A DNA stretch of 64,000 nt from VXNE01 sp965116625 (GCA_965116625.1 OZ220717.1:2976001-3040000); one strand, 5' to 3'; numbered from the stretch's first letter, positions 1 through 9,114 are shown. Notes: generated by a model not told the origin, from the letters alone. Numbers and translations: made by a program.

Positions 1-308
1 GCTCAGAATCGGGAGATTCCGTTTAACCACATCCCATACCAGCCGGTCGTCCACGTCCGCATACCCATGAATCAGAATGTTGCGAAAGGCGATTATGCGT
101 TGGTAATGGGTGATCACGTTGACCACCGCTTCATCGATCCTCGCAAGGTTGGCCATTGCTTCGCCGATGATCTCGAACTGACGCTCAACGCGGACCGCAG
201 CAAGGCGTCACCTTCATAGTTCGCAAACGTCTTGCCGCTTGTGAAGTCTGCCAACTGGTGGGAGGCGCGCTGGATGTCGTACAGGTATTTGCGCGCCTCA
301 AGCCTCAT
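1..308 (-). pseudogene. hepT: HepT-like RNase toxin, frameshifted and cut by the window edge
   Basis: HepT-family (formerly DUF86) HEPN ribonuclease toxin, partner of the MntA antitoxin next to it. It starts with ATG at 308 and overlaps the mntA stop by 11 bp. The first 38 codons read as a good HepT N-terminus; the frame then runs into a stop at 114. In the adjacent frame, from about position 190 leftwards, translation continues as a normal HepT, with ERQFEIIGEA and the catalytic RxxxxHxY motif (RNILIHGY) intact. A one-base loss in the 184-192 stretch explains this. It is either a recent inactivating mutation or a sequencing/assembly error. The 3' end lies beyond position 1. Confidence 0.8.
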
Positions 309-606
309 AAACGGGGATCCTCGTCTGCTGCACCGACTGAAGGAAATAGGGATTCCTGATGGCCGACTCCACTACCAGGTCCACAGGCCGCCTGAAAAGC
401 CGCCCGAGAGCTTCCAATAACCCGAAGTAGGTATCCGAGTAAGCTCCGAGCGCCGCTGGCTGGAATTCGACCAGAAAGTCGAGGTCGCTCGCGTCCGGAT
501 CGTCGGTGCCGGTCGAGGCAGACCCGAACAGATCAAGCCGACGAACGCCGTAAGCGAGGCAGATGCGCTTCAGTTCGTCGGCCTGTTCTTCGTTGGCGGG
601 TATCAT
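298..606 (-). CDS. mntA: MntA-like nucleotidyltransferase antitoxin
   Basis: 102-residue minimal nucleotidyltransferase. In characterised MntA/HepT pairs the antitoxin adds AMP to a tyrosine of the HepT toxin and so neutralises it. The sequence shows the core LFGSAS, then DLD, then the third acidic position in RPVDLV, matching a pol-beta-type fold. The gap between GS and DxD is 11 residues, whereas the motif is usually written GSX10DXD. It lies upstream of hepT and overlaps it, the usual antitoxin-first order for this family. The ATG at 606 is the only good start. It is intact although its toxin is frameshifted. Confidence 0.82.
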   Translation of the reverse strand: MIPANEEQADELKRICLAYGVRRLDLFGSASTGTDDPDASDLDFLVEFQPAALGAYSDTYFGLLEALGRLFRRPVDLVVESAIRNPYFLQSVQQTRIPVYEA

Positions 607-708
607 TCCGAGACCCCGTTCCGGGAAGAATGTAGTGGTCCATCATAGACCACCGTATTCGTTCAGCGCCAAGAGCAATGTGAAGGCACGCGCGGGCGCC
701 CGGCCCGC

Positions 709-1476
709 CTACCGGCCCTTCCACACAGGGGTCCGTTTTTCCGAGAACGCCTTCGCCCCTTCCGCGAAGTCTTCGCTGTGGAGCATCTCCCACACGGACT
801 GGTAGCGATTCGCCATTGCCTCGGCGAGCGAGGGGATGTCGAGACTGCGGTATACGACATCCTTGCTCGCCCGGACGGCCAGCGGCGCGCATCGCACGAT
901 CTGCGCCACCCACTTGCCGGTCTCCTCCATCAACTGGTCGTGGGGCACCACGGCGTTCACGAACCCCAGGTCGTAGCCCTCCCGGGCGGTGATGTGGCGC
1001 CCTGTCAGTATCATTCCGAGCGCGCGTTTCGACCCGATCATCCGGGGCAGCCGTTGCAGGCCGCCGCCGATCGCGCCGGTGCCCACCGTGGGCTCCGGCA
1101 GTCCGAGTACGGCGTCCTCCGAAGCGATGATGAGGTCGCAGGCGAGTGCCACCTCGAGACCGCCGCCCAGGGCGAAGCCGTTCACGGCGGCGATGAGGGG
1201 CTTGGTCAGGTCGAACCGGGAAGTCAGGCCGCCGAAACCGCCCGATGTGCGAAAAGGCTTGTTGCCCTCGGCCACGTAGCGCAGGTCGTTCCCCGCGCAG
1301 AAGGCGCGTCCGGCGCCGGTGACCACGGCCACCCAGAGGTCGTCATCGGCCGCGTAGTCATCGAACACCGCACCGAGTTCCGCGCTGGCGGGAGGATGCA
1401 GCGCGTTCAGCCGTTCCGGCCGGTTAAGGGTGACCGTCAGGACATGATCGGCCTTTTCGACTGTGCAGAATTCCAT
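709..1476 (-). CDS. Enoyl-CoA hydratase/isomerase family protein
   Basis: 255-residue crotonase-fold enzyme acting on an acyl-CoA thioester in the cytoplasm. Family marks: the oxyanion-hole region GNDLRYVAEG, the segment GGGLEVALACDL carrying the first catalytic glutamate, and LPEPTVGTGAIGGG carrying the second. With both glutamates present, hydratase activity is plausible. GxGAIGGGLQRLPR resembles carnitinyl-CoA dehydratase-like members, but substrate cannot be read from sequence. It stands alone, divergent from the ApbE gene, with about 100 bp separating it from mntA. No other beta-oxidation gene is adjacent. Confidence 0.88.
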   Translation of the reverse strand: MEFCTVEKADHVLTVTLNRPERLNALHPPASAELGAVFDDYAADDDLWVAVVTGAGRAFCAGNDLRYVAEGNKPFRTSGGFGGLTSRFDLTKPLIAAVNGFALGGGLEVALACDLIIASEDAVLGLPEPTVGTGAIGGGLQRLPRMIGSKRALGMILTGRHITAREGYDLGFVNAVVPHDQLMEETGKWVAQIVRCAPLAVRASKDVVYRSLDIPSLAEAMANRYQSVWEMLHSEDFAEGAKAFSEKRTPVWKGR

Positions 1477-1638
1477 ATGCTACTCTCTTGCTGGATCGGA
1501 TGGGCAAACCGGCTGCGTGTACGATCGTCGATTCGGCCGACTTGGCACAGACAGTTCTTGAGGTCGCTAAGTTTGTCTGCGGGGTTCGATCAACGTCAAC
1601 CGCCTCTACGGGACGGACGGCGCCGACAGGCGACGGTC

Positions 1639-2622
1639 GTGGGCCACTGGTACGCGATAGCTCTGGCTGCGGCAGTGGTGGCCGGTTGCGACGGTGCCCG
1701 CTACCAATCCCTGGATGGACAGACGATGGGGACCTTCTATCGTGTCGTAGCGCGATGTCCGGCCGGTCTCGATCCAGCCGGAATAGAAGCCGTCCTCTCC
1801 CGTGTCAACGCTTCCATGTCGAACTGGGACCGCGATTCGGAGGTGTCGCGGTTCAATGCGTCGCCCGTCGGCGAATGGATGACGATGTCGCCGCCGCTGG
1901 CCGAGGTCGTGGCGACGGCGCTGGCGCTGAGCGGCATGTCCGGCGGCGCCTTTGATGTGACCGTAGGGGCGCTGGTCGATGTCTGGGGATTCGGTCCCGC
2001 TCCGGCCCGCGGTTTCCCCGGCCGCCTGGAGATCGAAGCGGCGCTCCTGCGCACCGGATACCAGCACCTGGAACTCGAGGGCAACCGGTTGCGCAAGAAG
2101 CGGGACGTGGGCATCGACCTGTCGGCCATTGCCAAGGGCTACGGCGTGGACGCCATCGTTGACACCGTTGCCGGCCTGGGATGTACGGACTACCTGGTCG
2201 AGATCGGCGGGGAAGTCCGCGTACGGGGGAAGAGTCCCCGGGGGCGCCCGTGGAAGCTCGGTATCGAGTCGCCGGACGCAAACGGTTCGGCGCATCGGGT
2301 CGTGGCGCTCGACGAGGGGGCCGTCGCTACGTCGGGGGACTACCGGAACTTCTTCGAGCGAGATGGAAAACGGTACTCGCACACCATCGACCCGCGCCTG
2401 GGAACCCCGGTCGAACATGTCCTGGCGTCCGCGACGGTGGTACACGCCTCGGCGATGTGGGCGGACGGGTATGCGACCCTGATCGCCGTCCTTGGCCCGG
2501 AGGCGGGTTTCGCGTTCGCAGAGTCCAGGGACCTGGCGGCATACCTGCTGGTGCGCCGGGAAGACCGTCTCGAGTCGCGCGCGACGACGGCGATGACCGC
2601 GCTTCTCGCGCCCGGAGACTGA
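1639..2622 (+). CDS. apbE: ApbE family FAD:protein FMN transferase, predicted lipoprotein
   Basis: Transfers FMN from FAD to a threonine of periplasmic flavoproteins such as NqrB/C or RnfG. Family motifs are clear: QTMGTFY near the N-terminus, SxFDVTVGALVDVWGFG, DLSAIAKGYGVD, EIGGEVRVRG, and the GDYRNFF and SHTIDPR region. The product begins with a hydrophobic stretch ending in VVAGC, a lipobox, so the mature protein should be lipid-anchored. The GTG at 1639 gives a short signal peptide; the frame is open far upstream, and TTG codons at 1558 or 1573 would add positive charges, so the start is uncertain. No flavoprotein substrate gene is adjacent. Next comes lolC after 63 bp. Confidence 0.85.
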   Translation: MGHWYAIALAAAVVAGCDGARYQSLDGQTMGTFYRVVARCPAGLDPAGIEAVLSRVNASMSNWDRDSEVSRFNASPVGEWMTMSPPLAEVVATALALSGMSGGAFDVTVGALVDVWGFGPAPARGFPGRLEIEAALLRTGYQHLELEGNRLRKKRDVGIDLSAIAKGYGVDAIVDTVAGLGCTDYLVEIGGEVRVRGKSPRGRPWKLGIESPDANGSAHRVVALDEGAVATSGDYRNFFERDGKRYSHTIDPRLGTPVEHVLASATVVHASAMWADGYATLIAVLGPEAGFAFAESRDLAAYLLVRREDRLESRATTAMTALLAPGD

Positions 2623-2685
2623 CCGCCCAACGCACCACCGCTCGTTTTACAATCCGCCCGAAGCACCCTCAAACAAGGACTTCCT

Positions 2686-3912
2686 TTGTTTCGCCCCCTC
2701 GCGGTCAATGTCGGGCTCCGCTACGCGGCGAGCCGGCGCCGTTTCGTTTCCTTCGTCGGCGTCGCGGCGCTGGCGGGCCTGGTGCTTTCGGTCGGTGTCC
2801 TCCTCTACGTGCAGGCCGTGGTGCGCGGGTTCGAGCGCGAACTGGAGGACCGCGTGCTGGGCGTCGTGCCCCATGTCACGCTGCTCGGGCGCAATGTGAT
2901 TACGGATTCGGATGCGGTCGCGGCGCAACTCCTGCGGGTGCCCGGGGTGAAACACGTCGCACCGGTGACTTCAGGCGGGGTTCTCCTCTCTACCGGGACG
3001 GGTGTCGCCGTGGTCCGGCTGAAGGGTATTGTCCCTGCGGACTACGAACCGGTGATCGGGCACTTCTTTGAAGCCGGGAGCCTGGATGTCCTGCAGCCGG
3101 GGAGCTTCAACGTCGTGCTCGGGCGCGGCGTCATGCAGCGATTGGGGCTCGAGCCGGGCGATGCCTTCACCGCGGTGATGCCGGACATGACGCCGACTCC
3201 GCTGGGAGTGTTCCCGGCGCGCAAGCGGCTGCGCGCGGCGGGCACCCTGAGAACCTGGTCGCAGCTCGACGGAGAGGTCGCCTACACGCACATACGGGAT
3301 GCGCAGCGGCTGTTCCGCGCGCCCGGCCACGCCGGTGCCCTCGAGTTGCGCATCGACGCTGTTCTCGAAGCGCCGGACGTGGCTTCGAGGGCGCTTGGGG
3401 TGGTCGGCACGGACAGGTTTAGCGCCGGTACCTGGCTGCGTTCGATGGGCCCGGTGTACCGGGCGATCCAGGTGACGAAGGGCATGCTGTTCCTGATCTT
3501 CTCGCTGCTCGTCGCCGTCGCCGCGTTCAACGTCGTCTCCGGCCTCGTCATGATCGTCAACGAACGCCGGGCGGACGTGGCGATCCTGCGAACGCTGGGC
3601 GCGCGTTCGGGCCTGATCGTGGGCGTATTCGTTGTCCTTGGCCTGATGGTCTCGCTCGCTGGCGTCGGACTCGGGCTGGTGCTCGGACTGGGGCTCGGGG
3701 CCTTGACCGAGGACGGCTATCGCTGGGCGCAGGAAACCTGGAACATCGACCTGATGGGGGAGTACTTCGTGCACCAGTTGCCTGTGGAATTCGCCGTCTC
3801 GGATGTCGTTCGGGTGCTGGCCACGGCGTGCGGTCTCAGCCTGCTGGCGACCCTGTACCCGGCCTGGCGCGCGGGCCGTCTGCGGCCCGCCGAGGTGCTG
3901 CGCCATGAGTGA
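2686..3912 (+). CDS. lolC: Lipoprotein-releasing ABC transporter permease, LolC-type
   Basis: 408-residue inner-membrane permease of the MacB/FtsX fold. With LolD and LolE it extracts outer-membrane lipoproteins from the inner membrane and passes them to LolA. There is one N-terminal membrane helix (about residues 20-43), a large periplasmic domain, and three C-terminal helices (about 265-400) with the typical NERRADVAILRTLG coupling segment. The start is TTG at 2686, with AAGGA at 2675-2679 placed correctly upstream. It overlaps lolD by 8 bp. Assignment as LolC rather than LolE rests on being first in the operon. Confidence 0.88.
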   Translation: MFRPLAVNVGLRYAASRRRFVSFVGVAALAGLVLSVGVLLYVQAVVRGFERELEDRVLGVVPHVTLLGRNVITDSDAVAAQLLRVPGVKHVAPVTSGGVLLSTGTGVAVVRLKGIVPADYEPVIGHFFEAGSLDVLQPGSFNVVLGRGVMQRLGLEPGDAFTAVMPDMTPTPLGVFPARKRLRAAGTLRTWSQLDGEVAYTHIRDAQRLFRAPGHAGALELRIDAVLEAPDVASRALGVVGTDRFSAGTWLRSMGPVYRAIQVTKGMLFLIFSLLVAVAAFNVVSGLVMIVNERRADVAILRTLGARSGLIVGVFVVLGLMVSLAGVGLGLVLGLGLGALTEDGYRWAQETWNIDLMGEYFVHQLPVEFAVSDVVRVLATACGLSLLATLYPAWRAGRLRPAEVLRHE

Positions 3913-4582
3913 GGCGACGCCACTTCGCGGCAGGAACCTTGCCAAGGCCTATTTCCAGGGCAGTGCGCGGATCGAAGTGCTTGCCGCCGCCGAGATCGAT
4001 GTCGCGGCCGGCGAGCGGCTGGCCATCGTGGGCCAGTCCGGTTCGGGCAAGAGCACCCTGCTGCACATCCTGGCCGGTCTCCTGGATCCCGATGCCGGCA
4101 GCGTGCACGTGATGGGCGAAGACCTCACCGCCGCGAACCCGGCACGGCGGGCGGAACTGCGCAACGCCCACATGGGGTTCGTTTACCAGTTCCACCACCT
4201 TTTGCCGGAGTTCACGGCCCTCGAGAACGTCGCCATGCCGCGGCTAGTCGCTGGCGCGGCCATGCGCGACGTGACCGACGATACGCTGGCGCTGCTTGAC
4301 TCCGTGGGGCTGTCGGCGCGCGCGGGCCATCGTCCCCACGAACTCTCCGGGGGCGAACGCCAACGCGTGGCAGTCGCCCGTGCGCTGGCGGGGGAGCCGC
4401 GGGTCGTGCTTGCCGACGAACCGACGGGCAATCTCGATCGCCGCAGCGCCGAGCGCGTACTGGAAGCCATCGACCGTCTCGTGGCGGCCACCGGGACGGC
4501 GTTCGTGGTGGTCAGCCACGACGAGGCCCTGGCAGCGCGCGTCGACCGCACGCTCGTGCTGCGGGACGGCGTCCTGCGCTGA
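3905..4582 (+). CDS. lolD: Lipoprotein-releasing ABC transporter ATP-binding protein LolD
   Basis: 225-residue ABC ATPase powering the LolCDE exporter. Visible motifs: Walker A GQSGSGKST, Q-loop FVYQFHHLLPEFTALENV (the Lol/MacB-type Q-loop), signature LSGGERQR, Walker B VVLADEPTGNLD and the switch histidine VVSHDE. The ATG at 3905 overlaps the lolC stop; the open frame upstream of it is shadow. Sandwiched between two LolC/E-type permeases, which fixes its role. Confidence 0.95.
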   Translation: MSEATPLRGRNLAKAYFQGSARIEVLAAAEIDVAAGERLAIVGQSGSGKSTLLHILAGLLDPDAGSVHVMGEDLTAANPARRAELRNAHMGFVYQFHHLLPEFTALENVAMPRLVAGAAMRDVTDDTLALLDSVGLSARAGHRPHELSGGERQRVAVARALAGEPRVVLADEPTGNLDRRSAERVLEAIDRLVAATGTAFVVVSHDEALAARVDRTLVLRDGVLR

Positions 4583-4594
4583 GGTGCGGGCCTT

Positions 4595-5818
4595 GTGACG
4601 AACCTGCGCAACATGCTCTGGATGGCGCGCCGCTACCTCACGTCGCGTCGCCACCAGTACGCGTCCTTCGTGAACTGGGTGTCCTTCACCGGCCTGGCGC
4701 TCGGCGTGATGGTCCTGACCGTGGTGGTCAGCGTGATGAACGGTTTCGACCGCGAGTTGAAATCCCGGTTGCTTGGTTCGATCCCTCACGCGGTGGCGCT
4801 TCCGCCCGTGGAGGCGGGGTTTGGTGAGCCGTACCGGCCGGCGCTTTCGGATGGGGTCGTTCACGTCTCCCGGTTGTTCCAGGGGCCTGCCATGATTTCC
4901 CGCGGGGGTGTCGTGACCGACCTGGCGCTGCTCGGCGTGGACGCGGGAGAGGCGGGCGGCCTGGACCTGATCGCTGACAGCGTCGTCGAGGGATCGCTCG
5001 ACGAGGCGTTCGAGGGCCACGGTGGAATCATGCTTGGGGCACCCCTGGCACGAGCCCTGGGCCTGGGGCTCGGGGACGGCGTCGCGCTGGTCCTGATGGT
5101 CCCGGCGGCGAACGGGGCGCTTCCGCGGATCGAGCGGTTCACGCTTCGCGCCACGTTCGAGGTCGGCGCGGAACCGGATGTGAGCCTGGCCGTCGTTCGA
5201 TTCGACGACATCGAACGGCGAGGCCTCGCCTCGAGCGGCGTCGCGGGTTGGCGCATGGTGTTCGCGGATCCCATGGACGTCCCCATGATCGAGGCAGACC
5301 TGCGCGCGGCGCTGCCAGCGGGCTGGAGGCTCATGACCTGGATGGACGGCTACGGCGAACTGTTCCGGGCAGTCGGATTGGAAAAGACCTTGATGTTCGT
5401 TTCTCTCGCCCTGGTCGTGGCCATCGCGGCCTTCAATATCGTGTCGGGCCAGACGATGCTGGTCAACGACAAGCGCCGCGACATCGCGATGCTGACCACC
5501 ATGGGCGCGCCGTCGCGGTTTCTCGTTCAGGTGTTCCTCGTGCAGGGGTTCGCCGTGGCGGTCCTCGCGATTTGCGCAGGGCTGGTCGCGGGCGTGCTGA
5601 TCGCCTGGAATGTCGATCCGGTCGTCTGGGCCATCGAGTGGCTGACCGGGCAGAACATTCTCTCCGGCACGGGTTTCGGACGGATGCCCTCGGTGGTGCT
5701 CGCCAGCGACTTGGCGGTTATCGCGGCGCTGTCGCTCGGTCTCTGCTTCCTCGCGGTATTGCGGCCGGCGTTGAAGGCCGTCGACGAGAATCCGGCCCAG
5801 GCACTGCACGAGGGCTGA
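4595..5818 (+). CDS. lolE: Lipoprotein-releasing ABC transporter permease, LolE-type
   Basis: 407-residue second permease of the Lol complex, homologous in layout to the LolC-type protein at 2686: N-terminal helix (about residues 30-52) preceded by RRYLTSRRHQYASFVNW, a periplasmic domain, and C-terminal helices after the coupling segment NDKRRDIAMLTTMGA. It starts at GTG 4595, 12 bp after lolD. The gene ends 47 bp from the convergent DUF2062 gene. Confidence 0.88.
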   Translation: MTNLRNMLWMARRYLTSRRHQYASFVNWVSFTGLALGVMVLTVVVSVMNGFDRELKSRLLGSIPHAVALPPVEAGFGEPYRPALSDGVVHVSRLFQGPAMISRGGVVTDLALLGVDAGEAGGLDLIADSVVEGSLDEAFEGHGGIMLGAPLARALGLGLGDGVALVLMVPAANGALPRIERFTLRATFEVGAEPDVSLAVVRFDDIERRGLASSGVAGWRMVFADPMDVPMIEADLRAALPAGWRLMTWMDGYGELFRAVGLEKTLMFVSLALVVAIAAFNIVSGQTMLVNDKRRDIAMLTTMGAPSRFLVQVFLVQGFAVAVLAICAGLVAGVLIAWNVDPVVWAIEWLTGQNILSGTGFGRMPSVVLASDLAVIAALSLGLCFLAVLRPALKAVDENPAQALHEG

Positions 5819-5865
5819 AACCGCCGCCTTTCCCGGCCACGTCAGGGCGGGCGTTTCTGGACCCG

Positions 5866-6414
5866 TCAGCGTGCGGTGTGGGGTGTCGAAAGGGCGTTTG
5901 CGCGCCGGCGTTCCCGGCGCTGGCGCCAGCGGCGCACGATATGCAGCCGCCATGTCAGCCGGGCGATCACCGCCAGCGTAAGCCCGCTCACCCAGCCGCA
6001 CACCAGGCAGCCGGTGATCAGCGGCAGCCACAGCGCCGAAAAGCTGGCGCGCAGCGATTGCCATGACAGGTCGAGTTCGGTGAAAACGGGATCCATGTCG
6101 AGCAGCCATGCGCCGAGCCTGTAGGCGAACAGGAACATGGGCGTGAACGTGACGGGATTCGTTACCCAGACGAGCGCCACGGCCAACGGCAGATTGCAGC
6201 GCGCCGCGATGGCAAGCACGGCCACGATGAGCATTTGACCTGGCAGCGGAAGGAACGCGCAGAACATGCCGATGAAGCATGCGCCGCCCACCGAACGCCG
6301 GTGCAGATGCCATAGTTCGGGGTCCTGTAGGAGATGTCGCAACGGCCGCAGTATCGGTGTCTCACGAATACTGTCGGCGGTTGGCAGGTACCGCTGGAAC
6401 AAGGGGTGTGGCAT
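5866..6414 (-). CDS. DUF2062 membrane protein
   Basis: 182-residue integral membrane protein of the DUF2062 family, function unknown. About three hydrophobic segments are visible (roughly residues 43-72, 75-105 and 130-160), with the family stretches FLPLPGQM and WVTNPVTFTPMF. The C-terminus is very arginine-rich. ATG at 6414 was chosen because the homology begins there. It is divergent from comEC with only 35 bp between start codons, a pairing seen in other gammaproteobacteria. Confidence 0.85.
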   Translation of the reverse strand: MPHPLFQRYLPTADSIRETPILRPLRHLLQDPELWHLHRRSVGGACFIGMFCAFLPLPGQMLIVAVLAIAARCNLPLAVALVWVTNPVTFTPMFLFAYRLGAWLLDMDPVFTELDLSWQSLRASFSALWLPLITGCLVCGWVSGLTLAVIARLTWRLHIVRRWRQRRERRRANALSTPHTAR

Positions 6415-6449
6415 ACCCCAATTATGCCAATGCCCTGTGACAAATTCGC

Positions 6450-8777
6450 ATGCGCGTACTGTTGGCGGCCTTTGCCGCGGGCGTAGTCGTTGCGCATGCG
6501 GCGCCCCAGTCCGAGGCGGTCTCATTGCTCCTGGGATTGGGCGGCGCCGTAGTACTGTGTGTCCGGCCGCTGCGCGCGTTTGCCCTGCTCGCGATCGGCC
6601 TGGCCTGGGGTTCGTGGGCCATCTGCGATGCGCTATCGAACCGGATCTCCCACTGCGACGGCCCGATCGAACTGGAATTGACCATACGGGGCCTTCCCGC
6701 ACCGAGCGGCAATGCCAACCGCTTCGAAGGGGAACTCGCCCGCGGCTCGGACTGCGGACTCGACGCGGGCGACAGGGTCCGGCTGTCCTGGGAGAGTGAA
6801 CAGGTGCCGCGTCCCGGGCAGCGATGGCGCATGGTGGTAAAGGCGAACCCGGCGCGCGCCTATGTCAATCCGCACGCCTTCGACTACGAGCGCTGGCTGA
6901 TGCGCCGCGGGATCGTCGCCACGGGATACGCCGCCGACGCCGAACTTGTGACGGACTCACGCGATGCGGTCGCCGACTTCAGGCTGCGCCTGCGCGAGCG
7001 CATCGAAACCATGTCGCTGTCGCATGGCGGCCTCATCATCGCGCTGAGCACGGGTGATGCGGCACTGGTTCCGGCGTCTGACTGGCGGCTGTTCCGCGAC
7101 ACCAGCACGGTACACCTGCTGGTCATATCAGGACTGCACATCGGCATGTTCGGCGCGCTGGGCCTGGCCTTCGGGAACCTGGCGGGGCGCGTTCTGCCGC
7201 TCACGCGGCGCTTTCGGGCGCGCGCCGTTTCGGGGTTTGTCGCGATCGGGGCGGTGTTGGCCTATGCCACCCTCGCGGGATGGTCGCTGCCCGTCACGCG
7301 GGCAACCATCATGGCTGCCGTCGGCATATTTGCGGCGACCATCGGTCGCCGCGTCGGCGCGACCGGCGGACTCGCACTGGCCCTGGCGGCGGTGCTTGCG
7401 GTGGATCCCATGGCACCCCTCGATACCGGGTTCTGGCTATCCTTCTCGGCGGTTGGCGTGCTCATCGCGTTCTTCGCACCTCGGGGACGCGCACGGGCGG
7501 GGCGTACCGTCTTGTCCCGCCTTCGTGTGCGGGCAGGCGGACTCATCCTCGCGCAGCTCGTCATCTGCGTCGGGTTCGCCCCCTGGCTCGGAATCTTCAG
7601 TGGCGAGATACAGCCCTTCGCGCTGTTCGCCAACCTCGTGCTGATCCCCCTGGTGGCCTCGGCTGCGGCTCCGCTCTCGGTCATGGGTGTGCTGGCTCTG
7701 CCCATTGCACCGTCGGTAGCCGGGATACCGCTGGCAGTCGCGGACTCGGCGCTTGGCGTGGTGATGTGGATCGTAGGCCGAGTGGGCGAAGTGCCGACCG
7801 TTCCGGCAAGCGGCCGCTTTGGAACACTGGCCGCCGCGATGGCCTTGTCCGCGACTTTCCTGCTGCCGTGGTCGCGCGCCGCCCGTTGCGCGCTTGCGGG
7901 TGCCATGTTCTCGGTGCTGCCATTGATCGATCGCGTCCCGGTGGGTCGTTTCGACCTGCTTTCCCTGGACGTGGGACAGGGCACATCGGCCCTGGTCAGG
8001 ACGCGCAATCATGCGCTCATCTACGACGCGGGGCCACGCTACCCGTCGGGTTACGACGCCGGCGATGCCATCGTCGTGCCGGTTGTGCTGCGCGAGCATG
8101 GCCGCCGGATTACACACCTGGTGTTAAGCCACGCAGATATCGATCATGTGGGTGGCGCGAGAGCCGTGCTGGCGCGGCTGGATGTCCGGGGCGTCAGCGC
8201 GGGCGAACCGGAGGAGAGGGTTGCAGCGCGCCCCTGCCGAACCGGCGACGCATGGCTCTGGGACGGGGTGCGATTTCGCGTCCTGTGGCCTTCCGGCCCG
8301 GAAACGGGCAACGATGCGTCGTGCGTGATCGAAATCGATGACGGCCGTCACCGGGCCCTGCTCGCGGGAGATGTCGGCAGCGCCGCCGAGCAGCGCATCG
8401 ACGTGCGTCCGGTGGACCTTGTGGTGGCGCCGCATCACGGGAGCCGCACGTCCTCGTCGTCGTCTTTCGTCCGGCGGGCGTGTCCCGGCGTGGCGGTCTT
8501 TTCGGCGGGCTTTGAGAACCACTTCGGCCATCCGCATCCGGAGGTGGTCGAACGCTACCGGTCCGTTGGCGCGCACCTGGTCACGACGGGGGATATCGGG
8601 GCGATCGGGTGGCGCAGCGACGCGCCGGGAACATTGACAGCGGCCCGGGACGACGGGCGTTACTGGCGATCCGGGCGGCGACCGGCTATTCACCGCTTGG
8701 AGCTGTCCGCATCTGACTTGGAGTTCGTCCCGGACGACAGGCTCGCAGCTTGCCGAATCGAGGGTCCGCACCAATGA
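6450..8777 (+). CDS. comEC: ComEC/Rec2 family DNA-uptake channel
   Basis: 775-residue inner-membrane protein that carries single-stranded DNA into the cytoplasm during natural transformation. Order of parts: N-terminal membrane helices, DUF4131-like soluble region (about residues 60-170), the Competence membrane domain with HLLVISGLHIGMFGAL (about 220-480), and a C-terminal metallo-beta-lactamase-like domain with LDVGQGTSALV, SHADIDHVGG and APHHGSRTS. Length is normal for ComEC and the nuclease-like domain keeps the HxDxDH motif. The tolQ/exbB-type genes or lpxK often found downstream of comEC are absent; a toxin-antitoxin pair follows. Confidence 0.93.
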   Translation: MRVLLAAFAAGVVVAHAAPQSEAVSLLLGLGGAVVLCVRPLRAFALLAIGLAWGSWAICDALSNRISHCDGPIELELTIRGLPAPSGNANRFEGELARGSDCGLDAGDRVRLSWESEQVPRPGQRWRMVVKANPARAYVNPHAFDYERWLMRRGIVATGYAADAELVTDSRDAVADFRLRLRERIETMSLSHGGLIIALSTGDAALVPASDWRLFRDTSTVHLLVISGLHIGMFGALGLAFGNLAGRVLPLTRRFRARAVSGFVAIGAVLAYATLAGWSLPVTRATIMAAVGIFAATIGRRVGATGGLALALAAVLAVDPMAPLDTGFWLSFSAVGVLIAFFAPRGRARAGRTVLSRLRVRAGGLILAQLVICVGFAPWLGIFSGEIQPFALFANLVLIPLVASAAAPLSVMGVLALPIAPSVAGIPLAVADSALGVVMWIVGRVGEVPTVPASGRFGTLAAAMALSATFLLPWSRAARCALAGAMFSVLPLIDRVPVGRFDLLSLDVGQGTSALVRTRNHALIYDAGPRYPSGYDAGDAIVVPVVLREHGRRITHLVLSHADIDHVGGARAVLARLDVRGVSAGEPEERVAARPCRTGDAWLWDGVRFRVLWPSGPETGNDASCVIEIDDGRHRALLAGDVGSAAEQRIDVRPVDLVVAPHHGSRTSSSSSFVRRACPGVAVFSAGFENHFGHPHPEVVERYRSVGAHLVTTGDIGAIGWRSDAPGTLTAARDDGRYWRSGRRPAIHRLELSASDLEFVPDDRLAACRIEGPHQ

Positions 8778-8797
8778 CGACCGGGGATCGTCGTTGG
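8771..8797 (+). terminator. Hairpin overlapping the comEC stop codon
   Basis: A 10-bp stem with one G-T wobble (CCAATGACGA pairing with TCGTCGTTGG) around a 7-nt loop spans the comEC stop. There is no T-run after it, so this is only a possible intrinsic terminator or 3'-end stabiliser. Confidence 0.35.
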
Positions 8798-8880
8798 GCT
8801 ATTGCGCGTGGAACCCGAAACTCTGGTATGGCTCCGGTTGCAGTGTCTTTAGTAGTATCATTTTCGGGTAGTAGACGGCC

Positions 8881-9114
8881 TTGAACCTGGATGCACTTCG
8901 ACAGAACCCGCAGGGAGTCCGGTACCGGGATTTGTGCAAGCTATGCGACAAGTACTTTGGCAAGCCTCGGCAGAGTGGCACGAGTCATCGTGTGTACCAA
9001 ACACCTTGGCAAGGGGCACCTCGGGTGAACATTCAAAGTAGTCGCGGGATGGCCAAGGCGTATCAGGTCCGGCAAGTCATTAGAGCGATCGAAAAACTGG
9101 GAGAGACGCAATGA
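8881..9114 (+). CDS. hicA: HicA-type mRNA interferase toxin
   Basis: 77-residue HicA-like toxin with a dsRBD-like fold, expected to cleave mRNA in the cytoplasm. It has the hallmark catalytic-histidine segment SGTSHRVY, preceded by KYFGKPRQ, and ends in QVRQVIRAIEK as HicA proteins do. The start is TTG at 8881; no ATG lies in frame and no strong ribosome-binding site is seen. It overlaps the hicB start by 4 bp, so the two are translationally coupled in the standard toxin-antitoxin order. Intact. Confidence 0.85.
   Translation: MNLDALRQNPQGVRYRDLCKLCDKYFGKPRQSGTSHRVYQTPWQGAPRVNIQSSRGMAKAYQVRQVIRAIEKLGETQ

Noticed and set aside
778..1638. Upstream extension of the ApbE frame antisense to the enoyl-CoA hydratase gene
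   Set aside because: The extension is the antisense of a convincing crotonase gene; ApbE homology begins only near 1639.
5816..5860. Bidirectional terminator between lolE and the DUF2062 gene
   Set aside because: Only GAAAC/GTTTC and a few GC pairs match, with bulges and no T-run; too weak to call.
4244..6313. A 689-codon open frame antisense to lolE
   Set aside because: It lies opposite a clear LolD/LolE coding region, its translation is Arg/His/Gly/Gln-rich low-information sequence, and no family motif is seen. It is a shadow caused by high GC.
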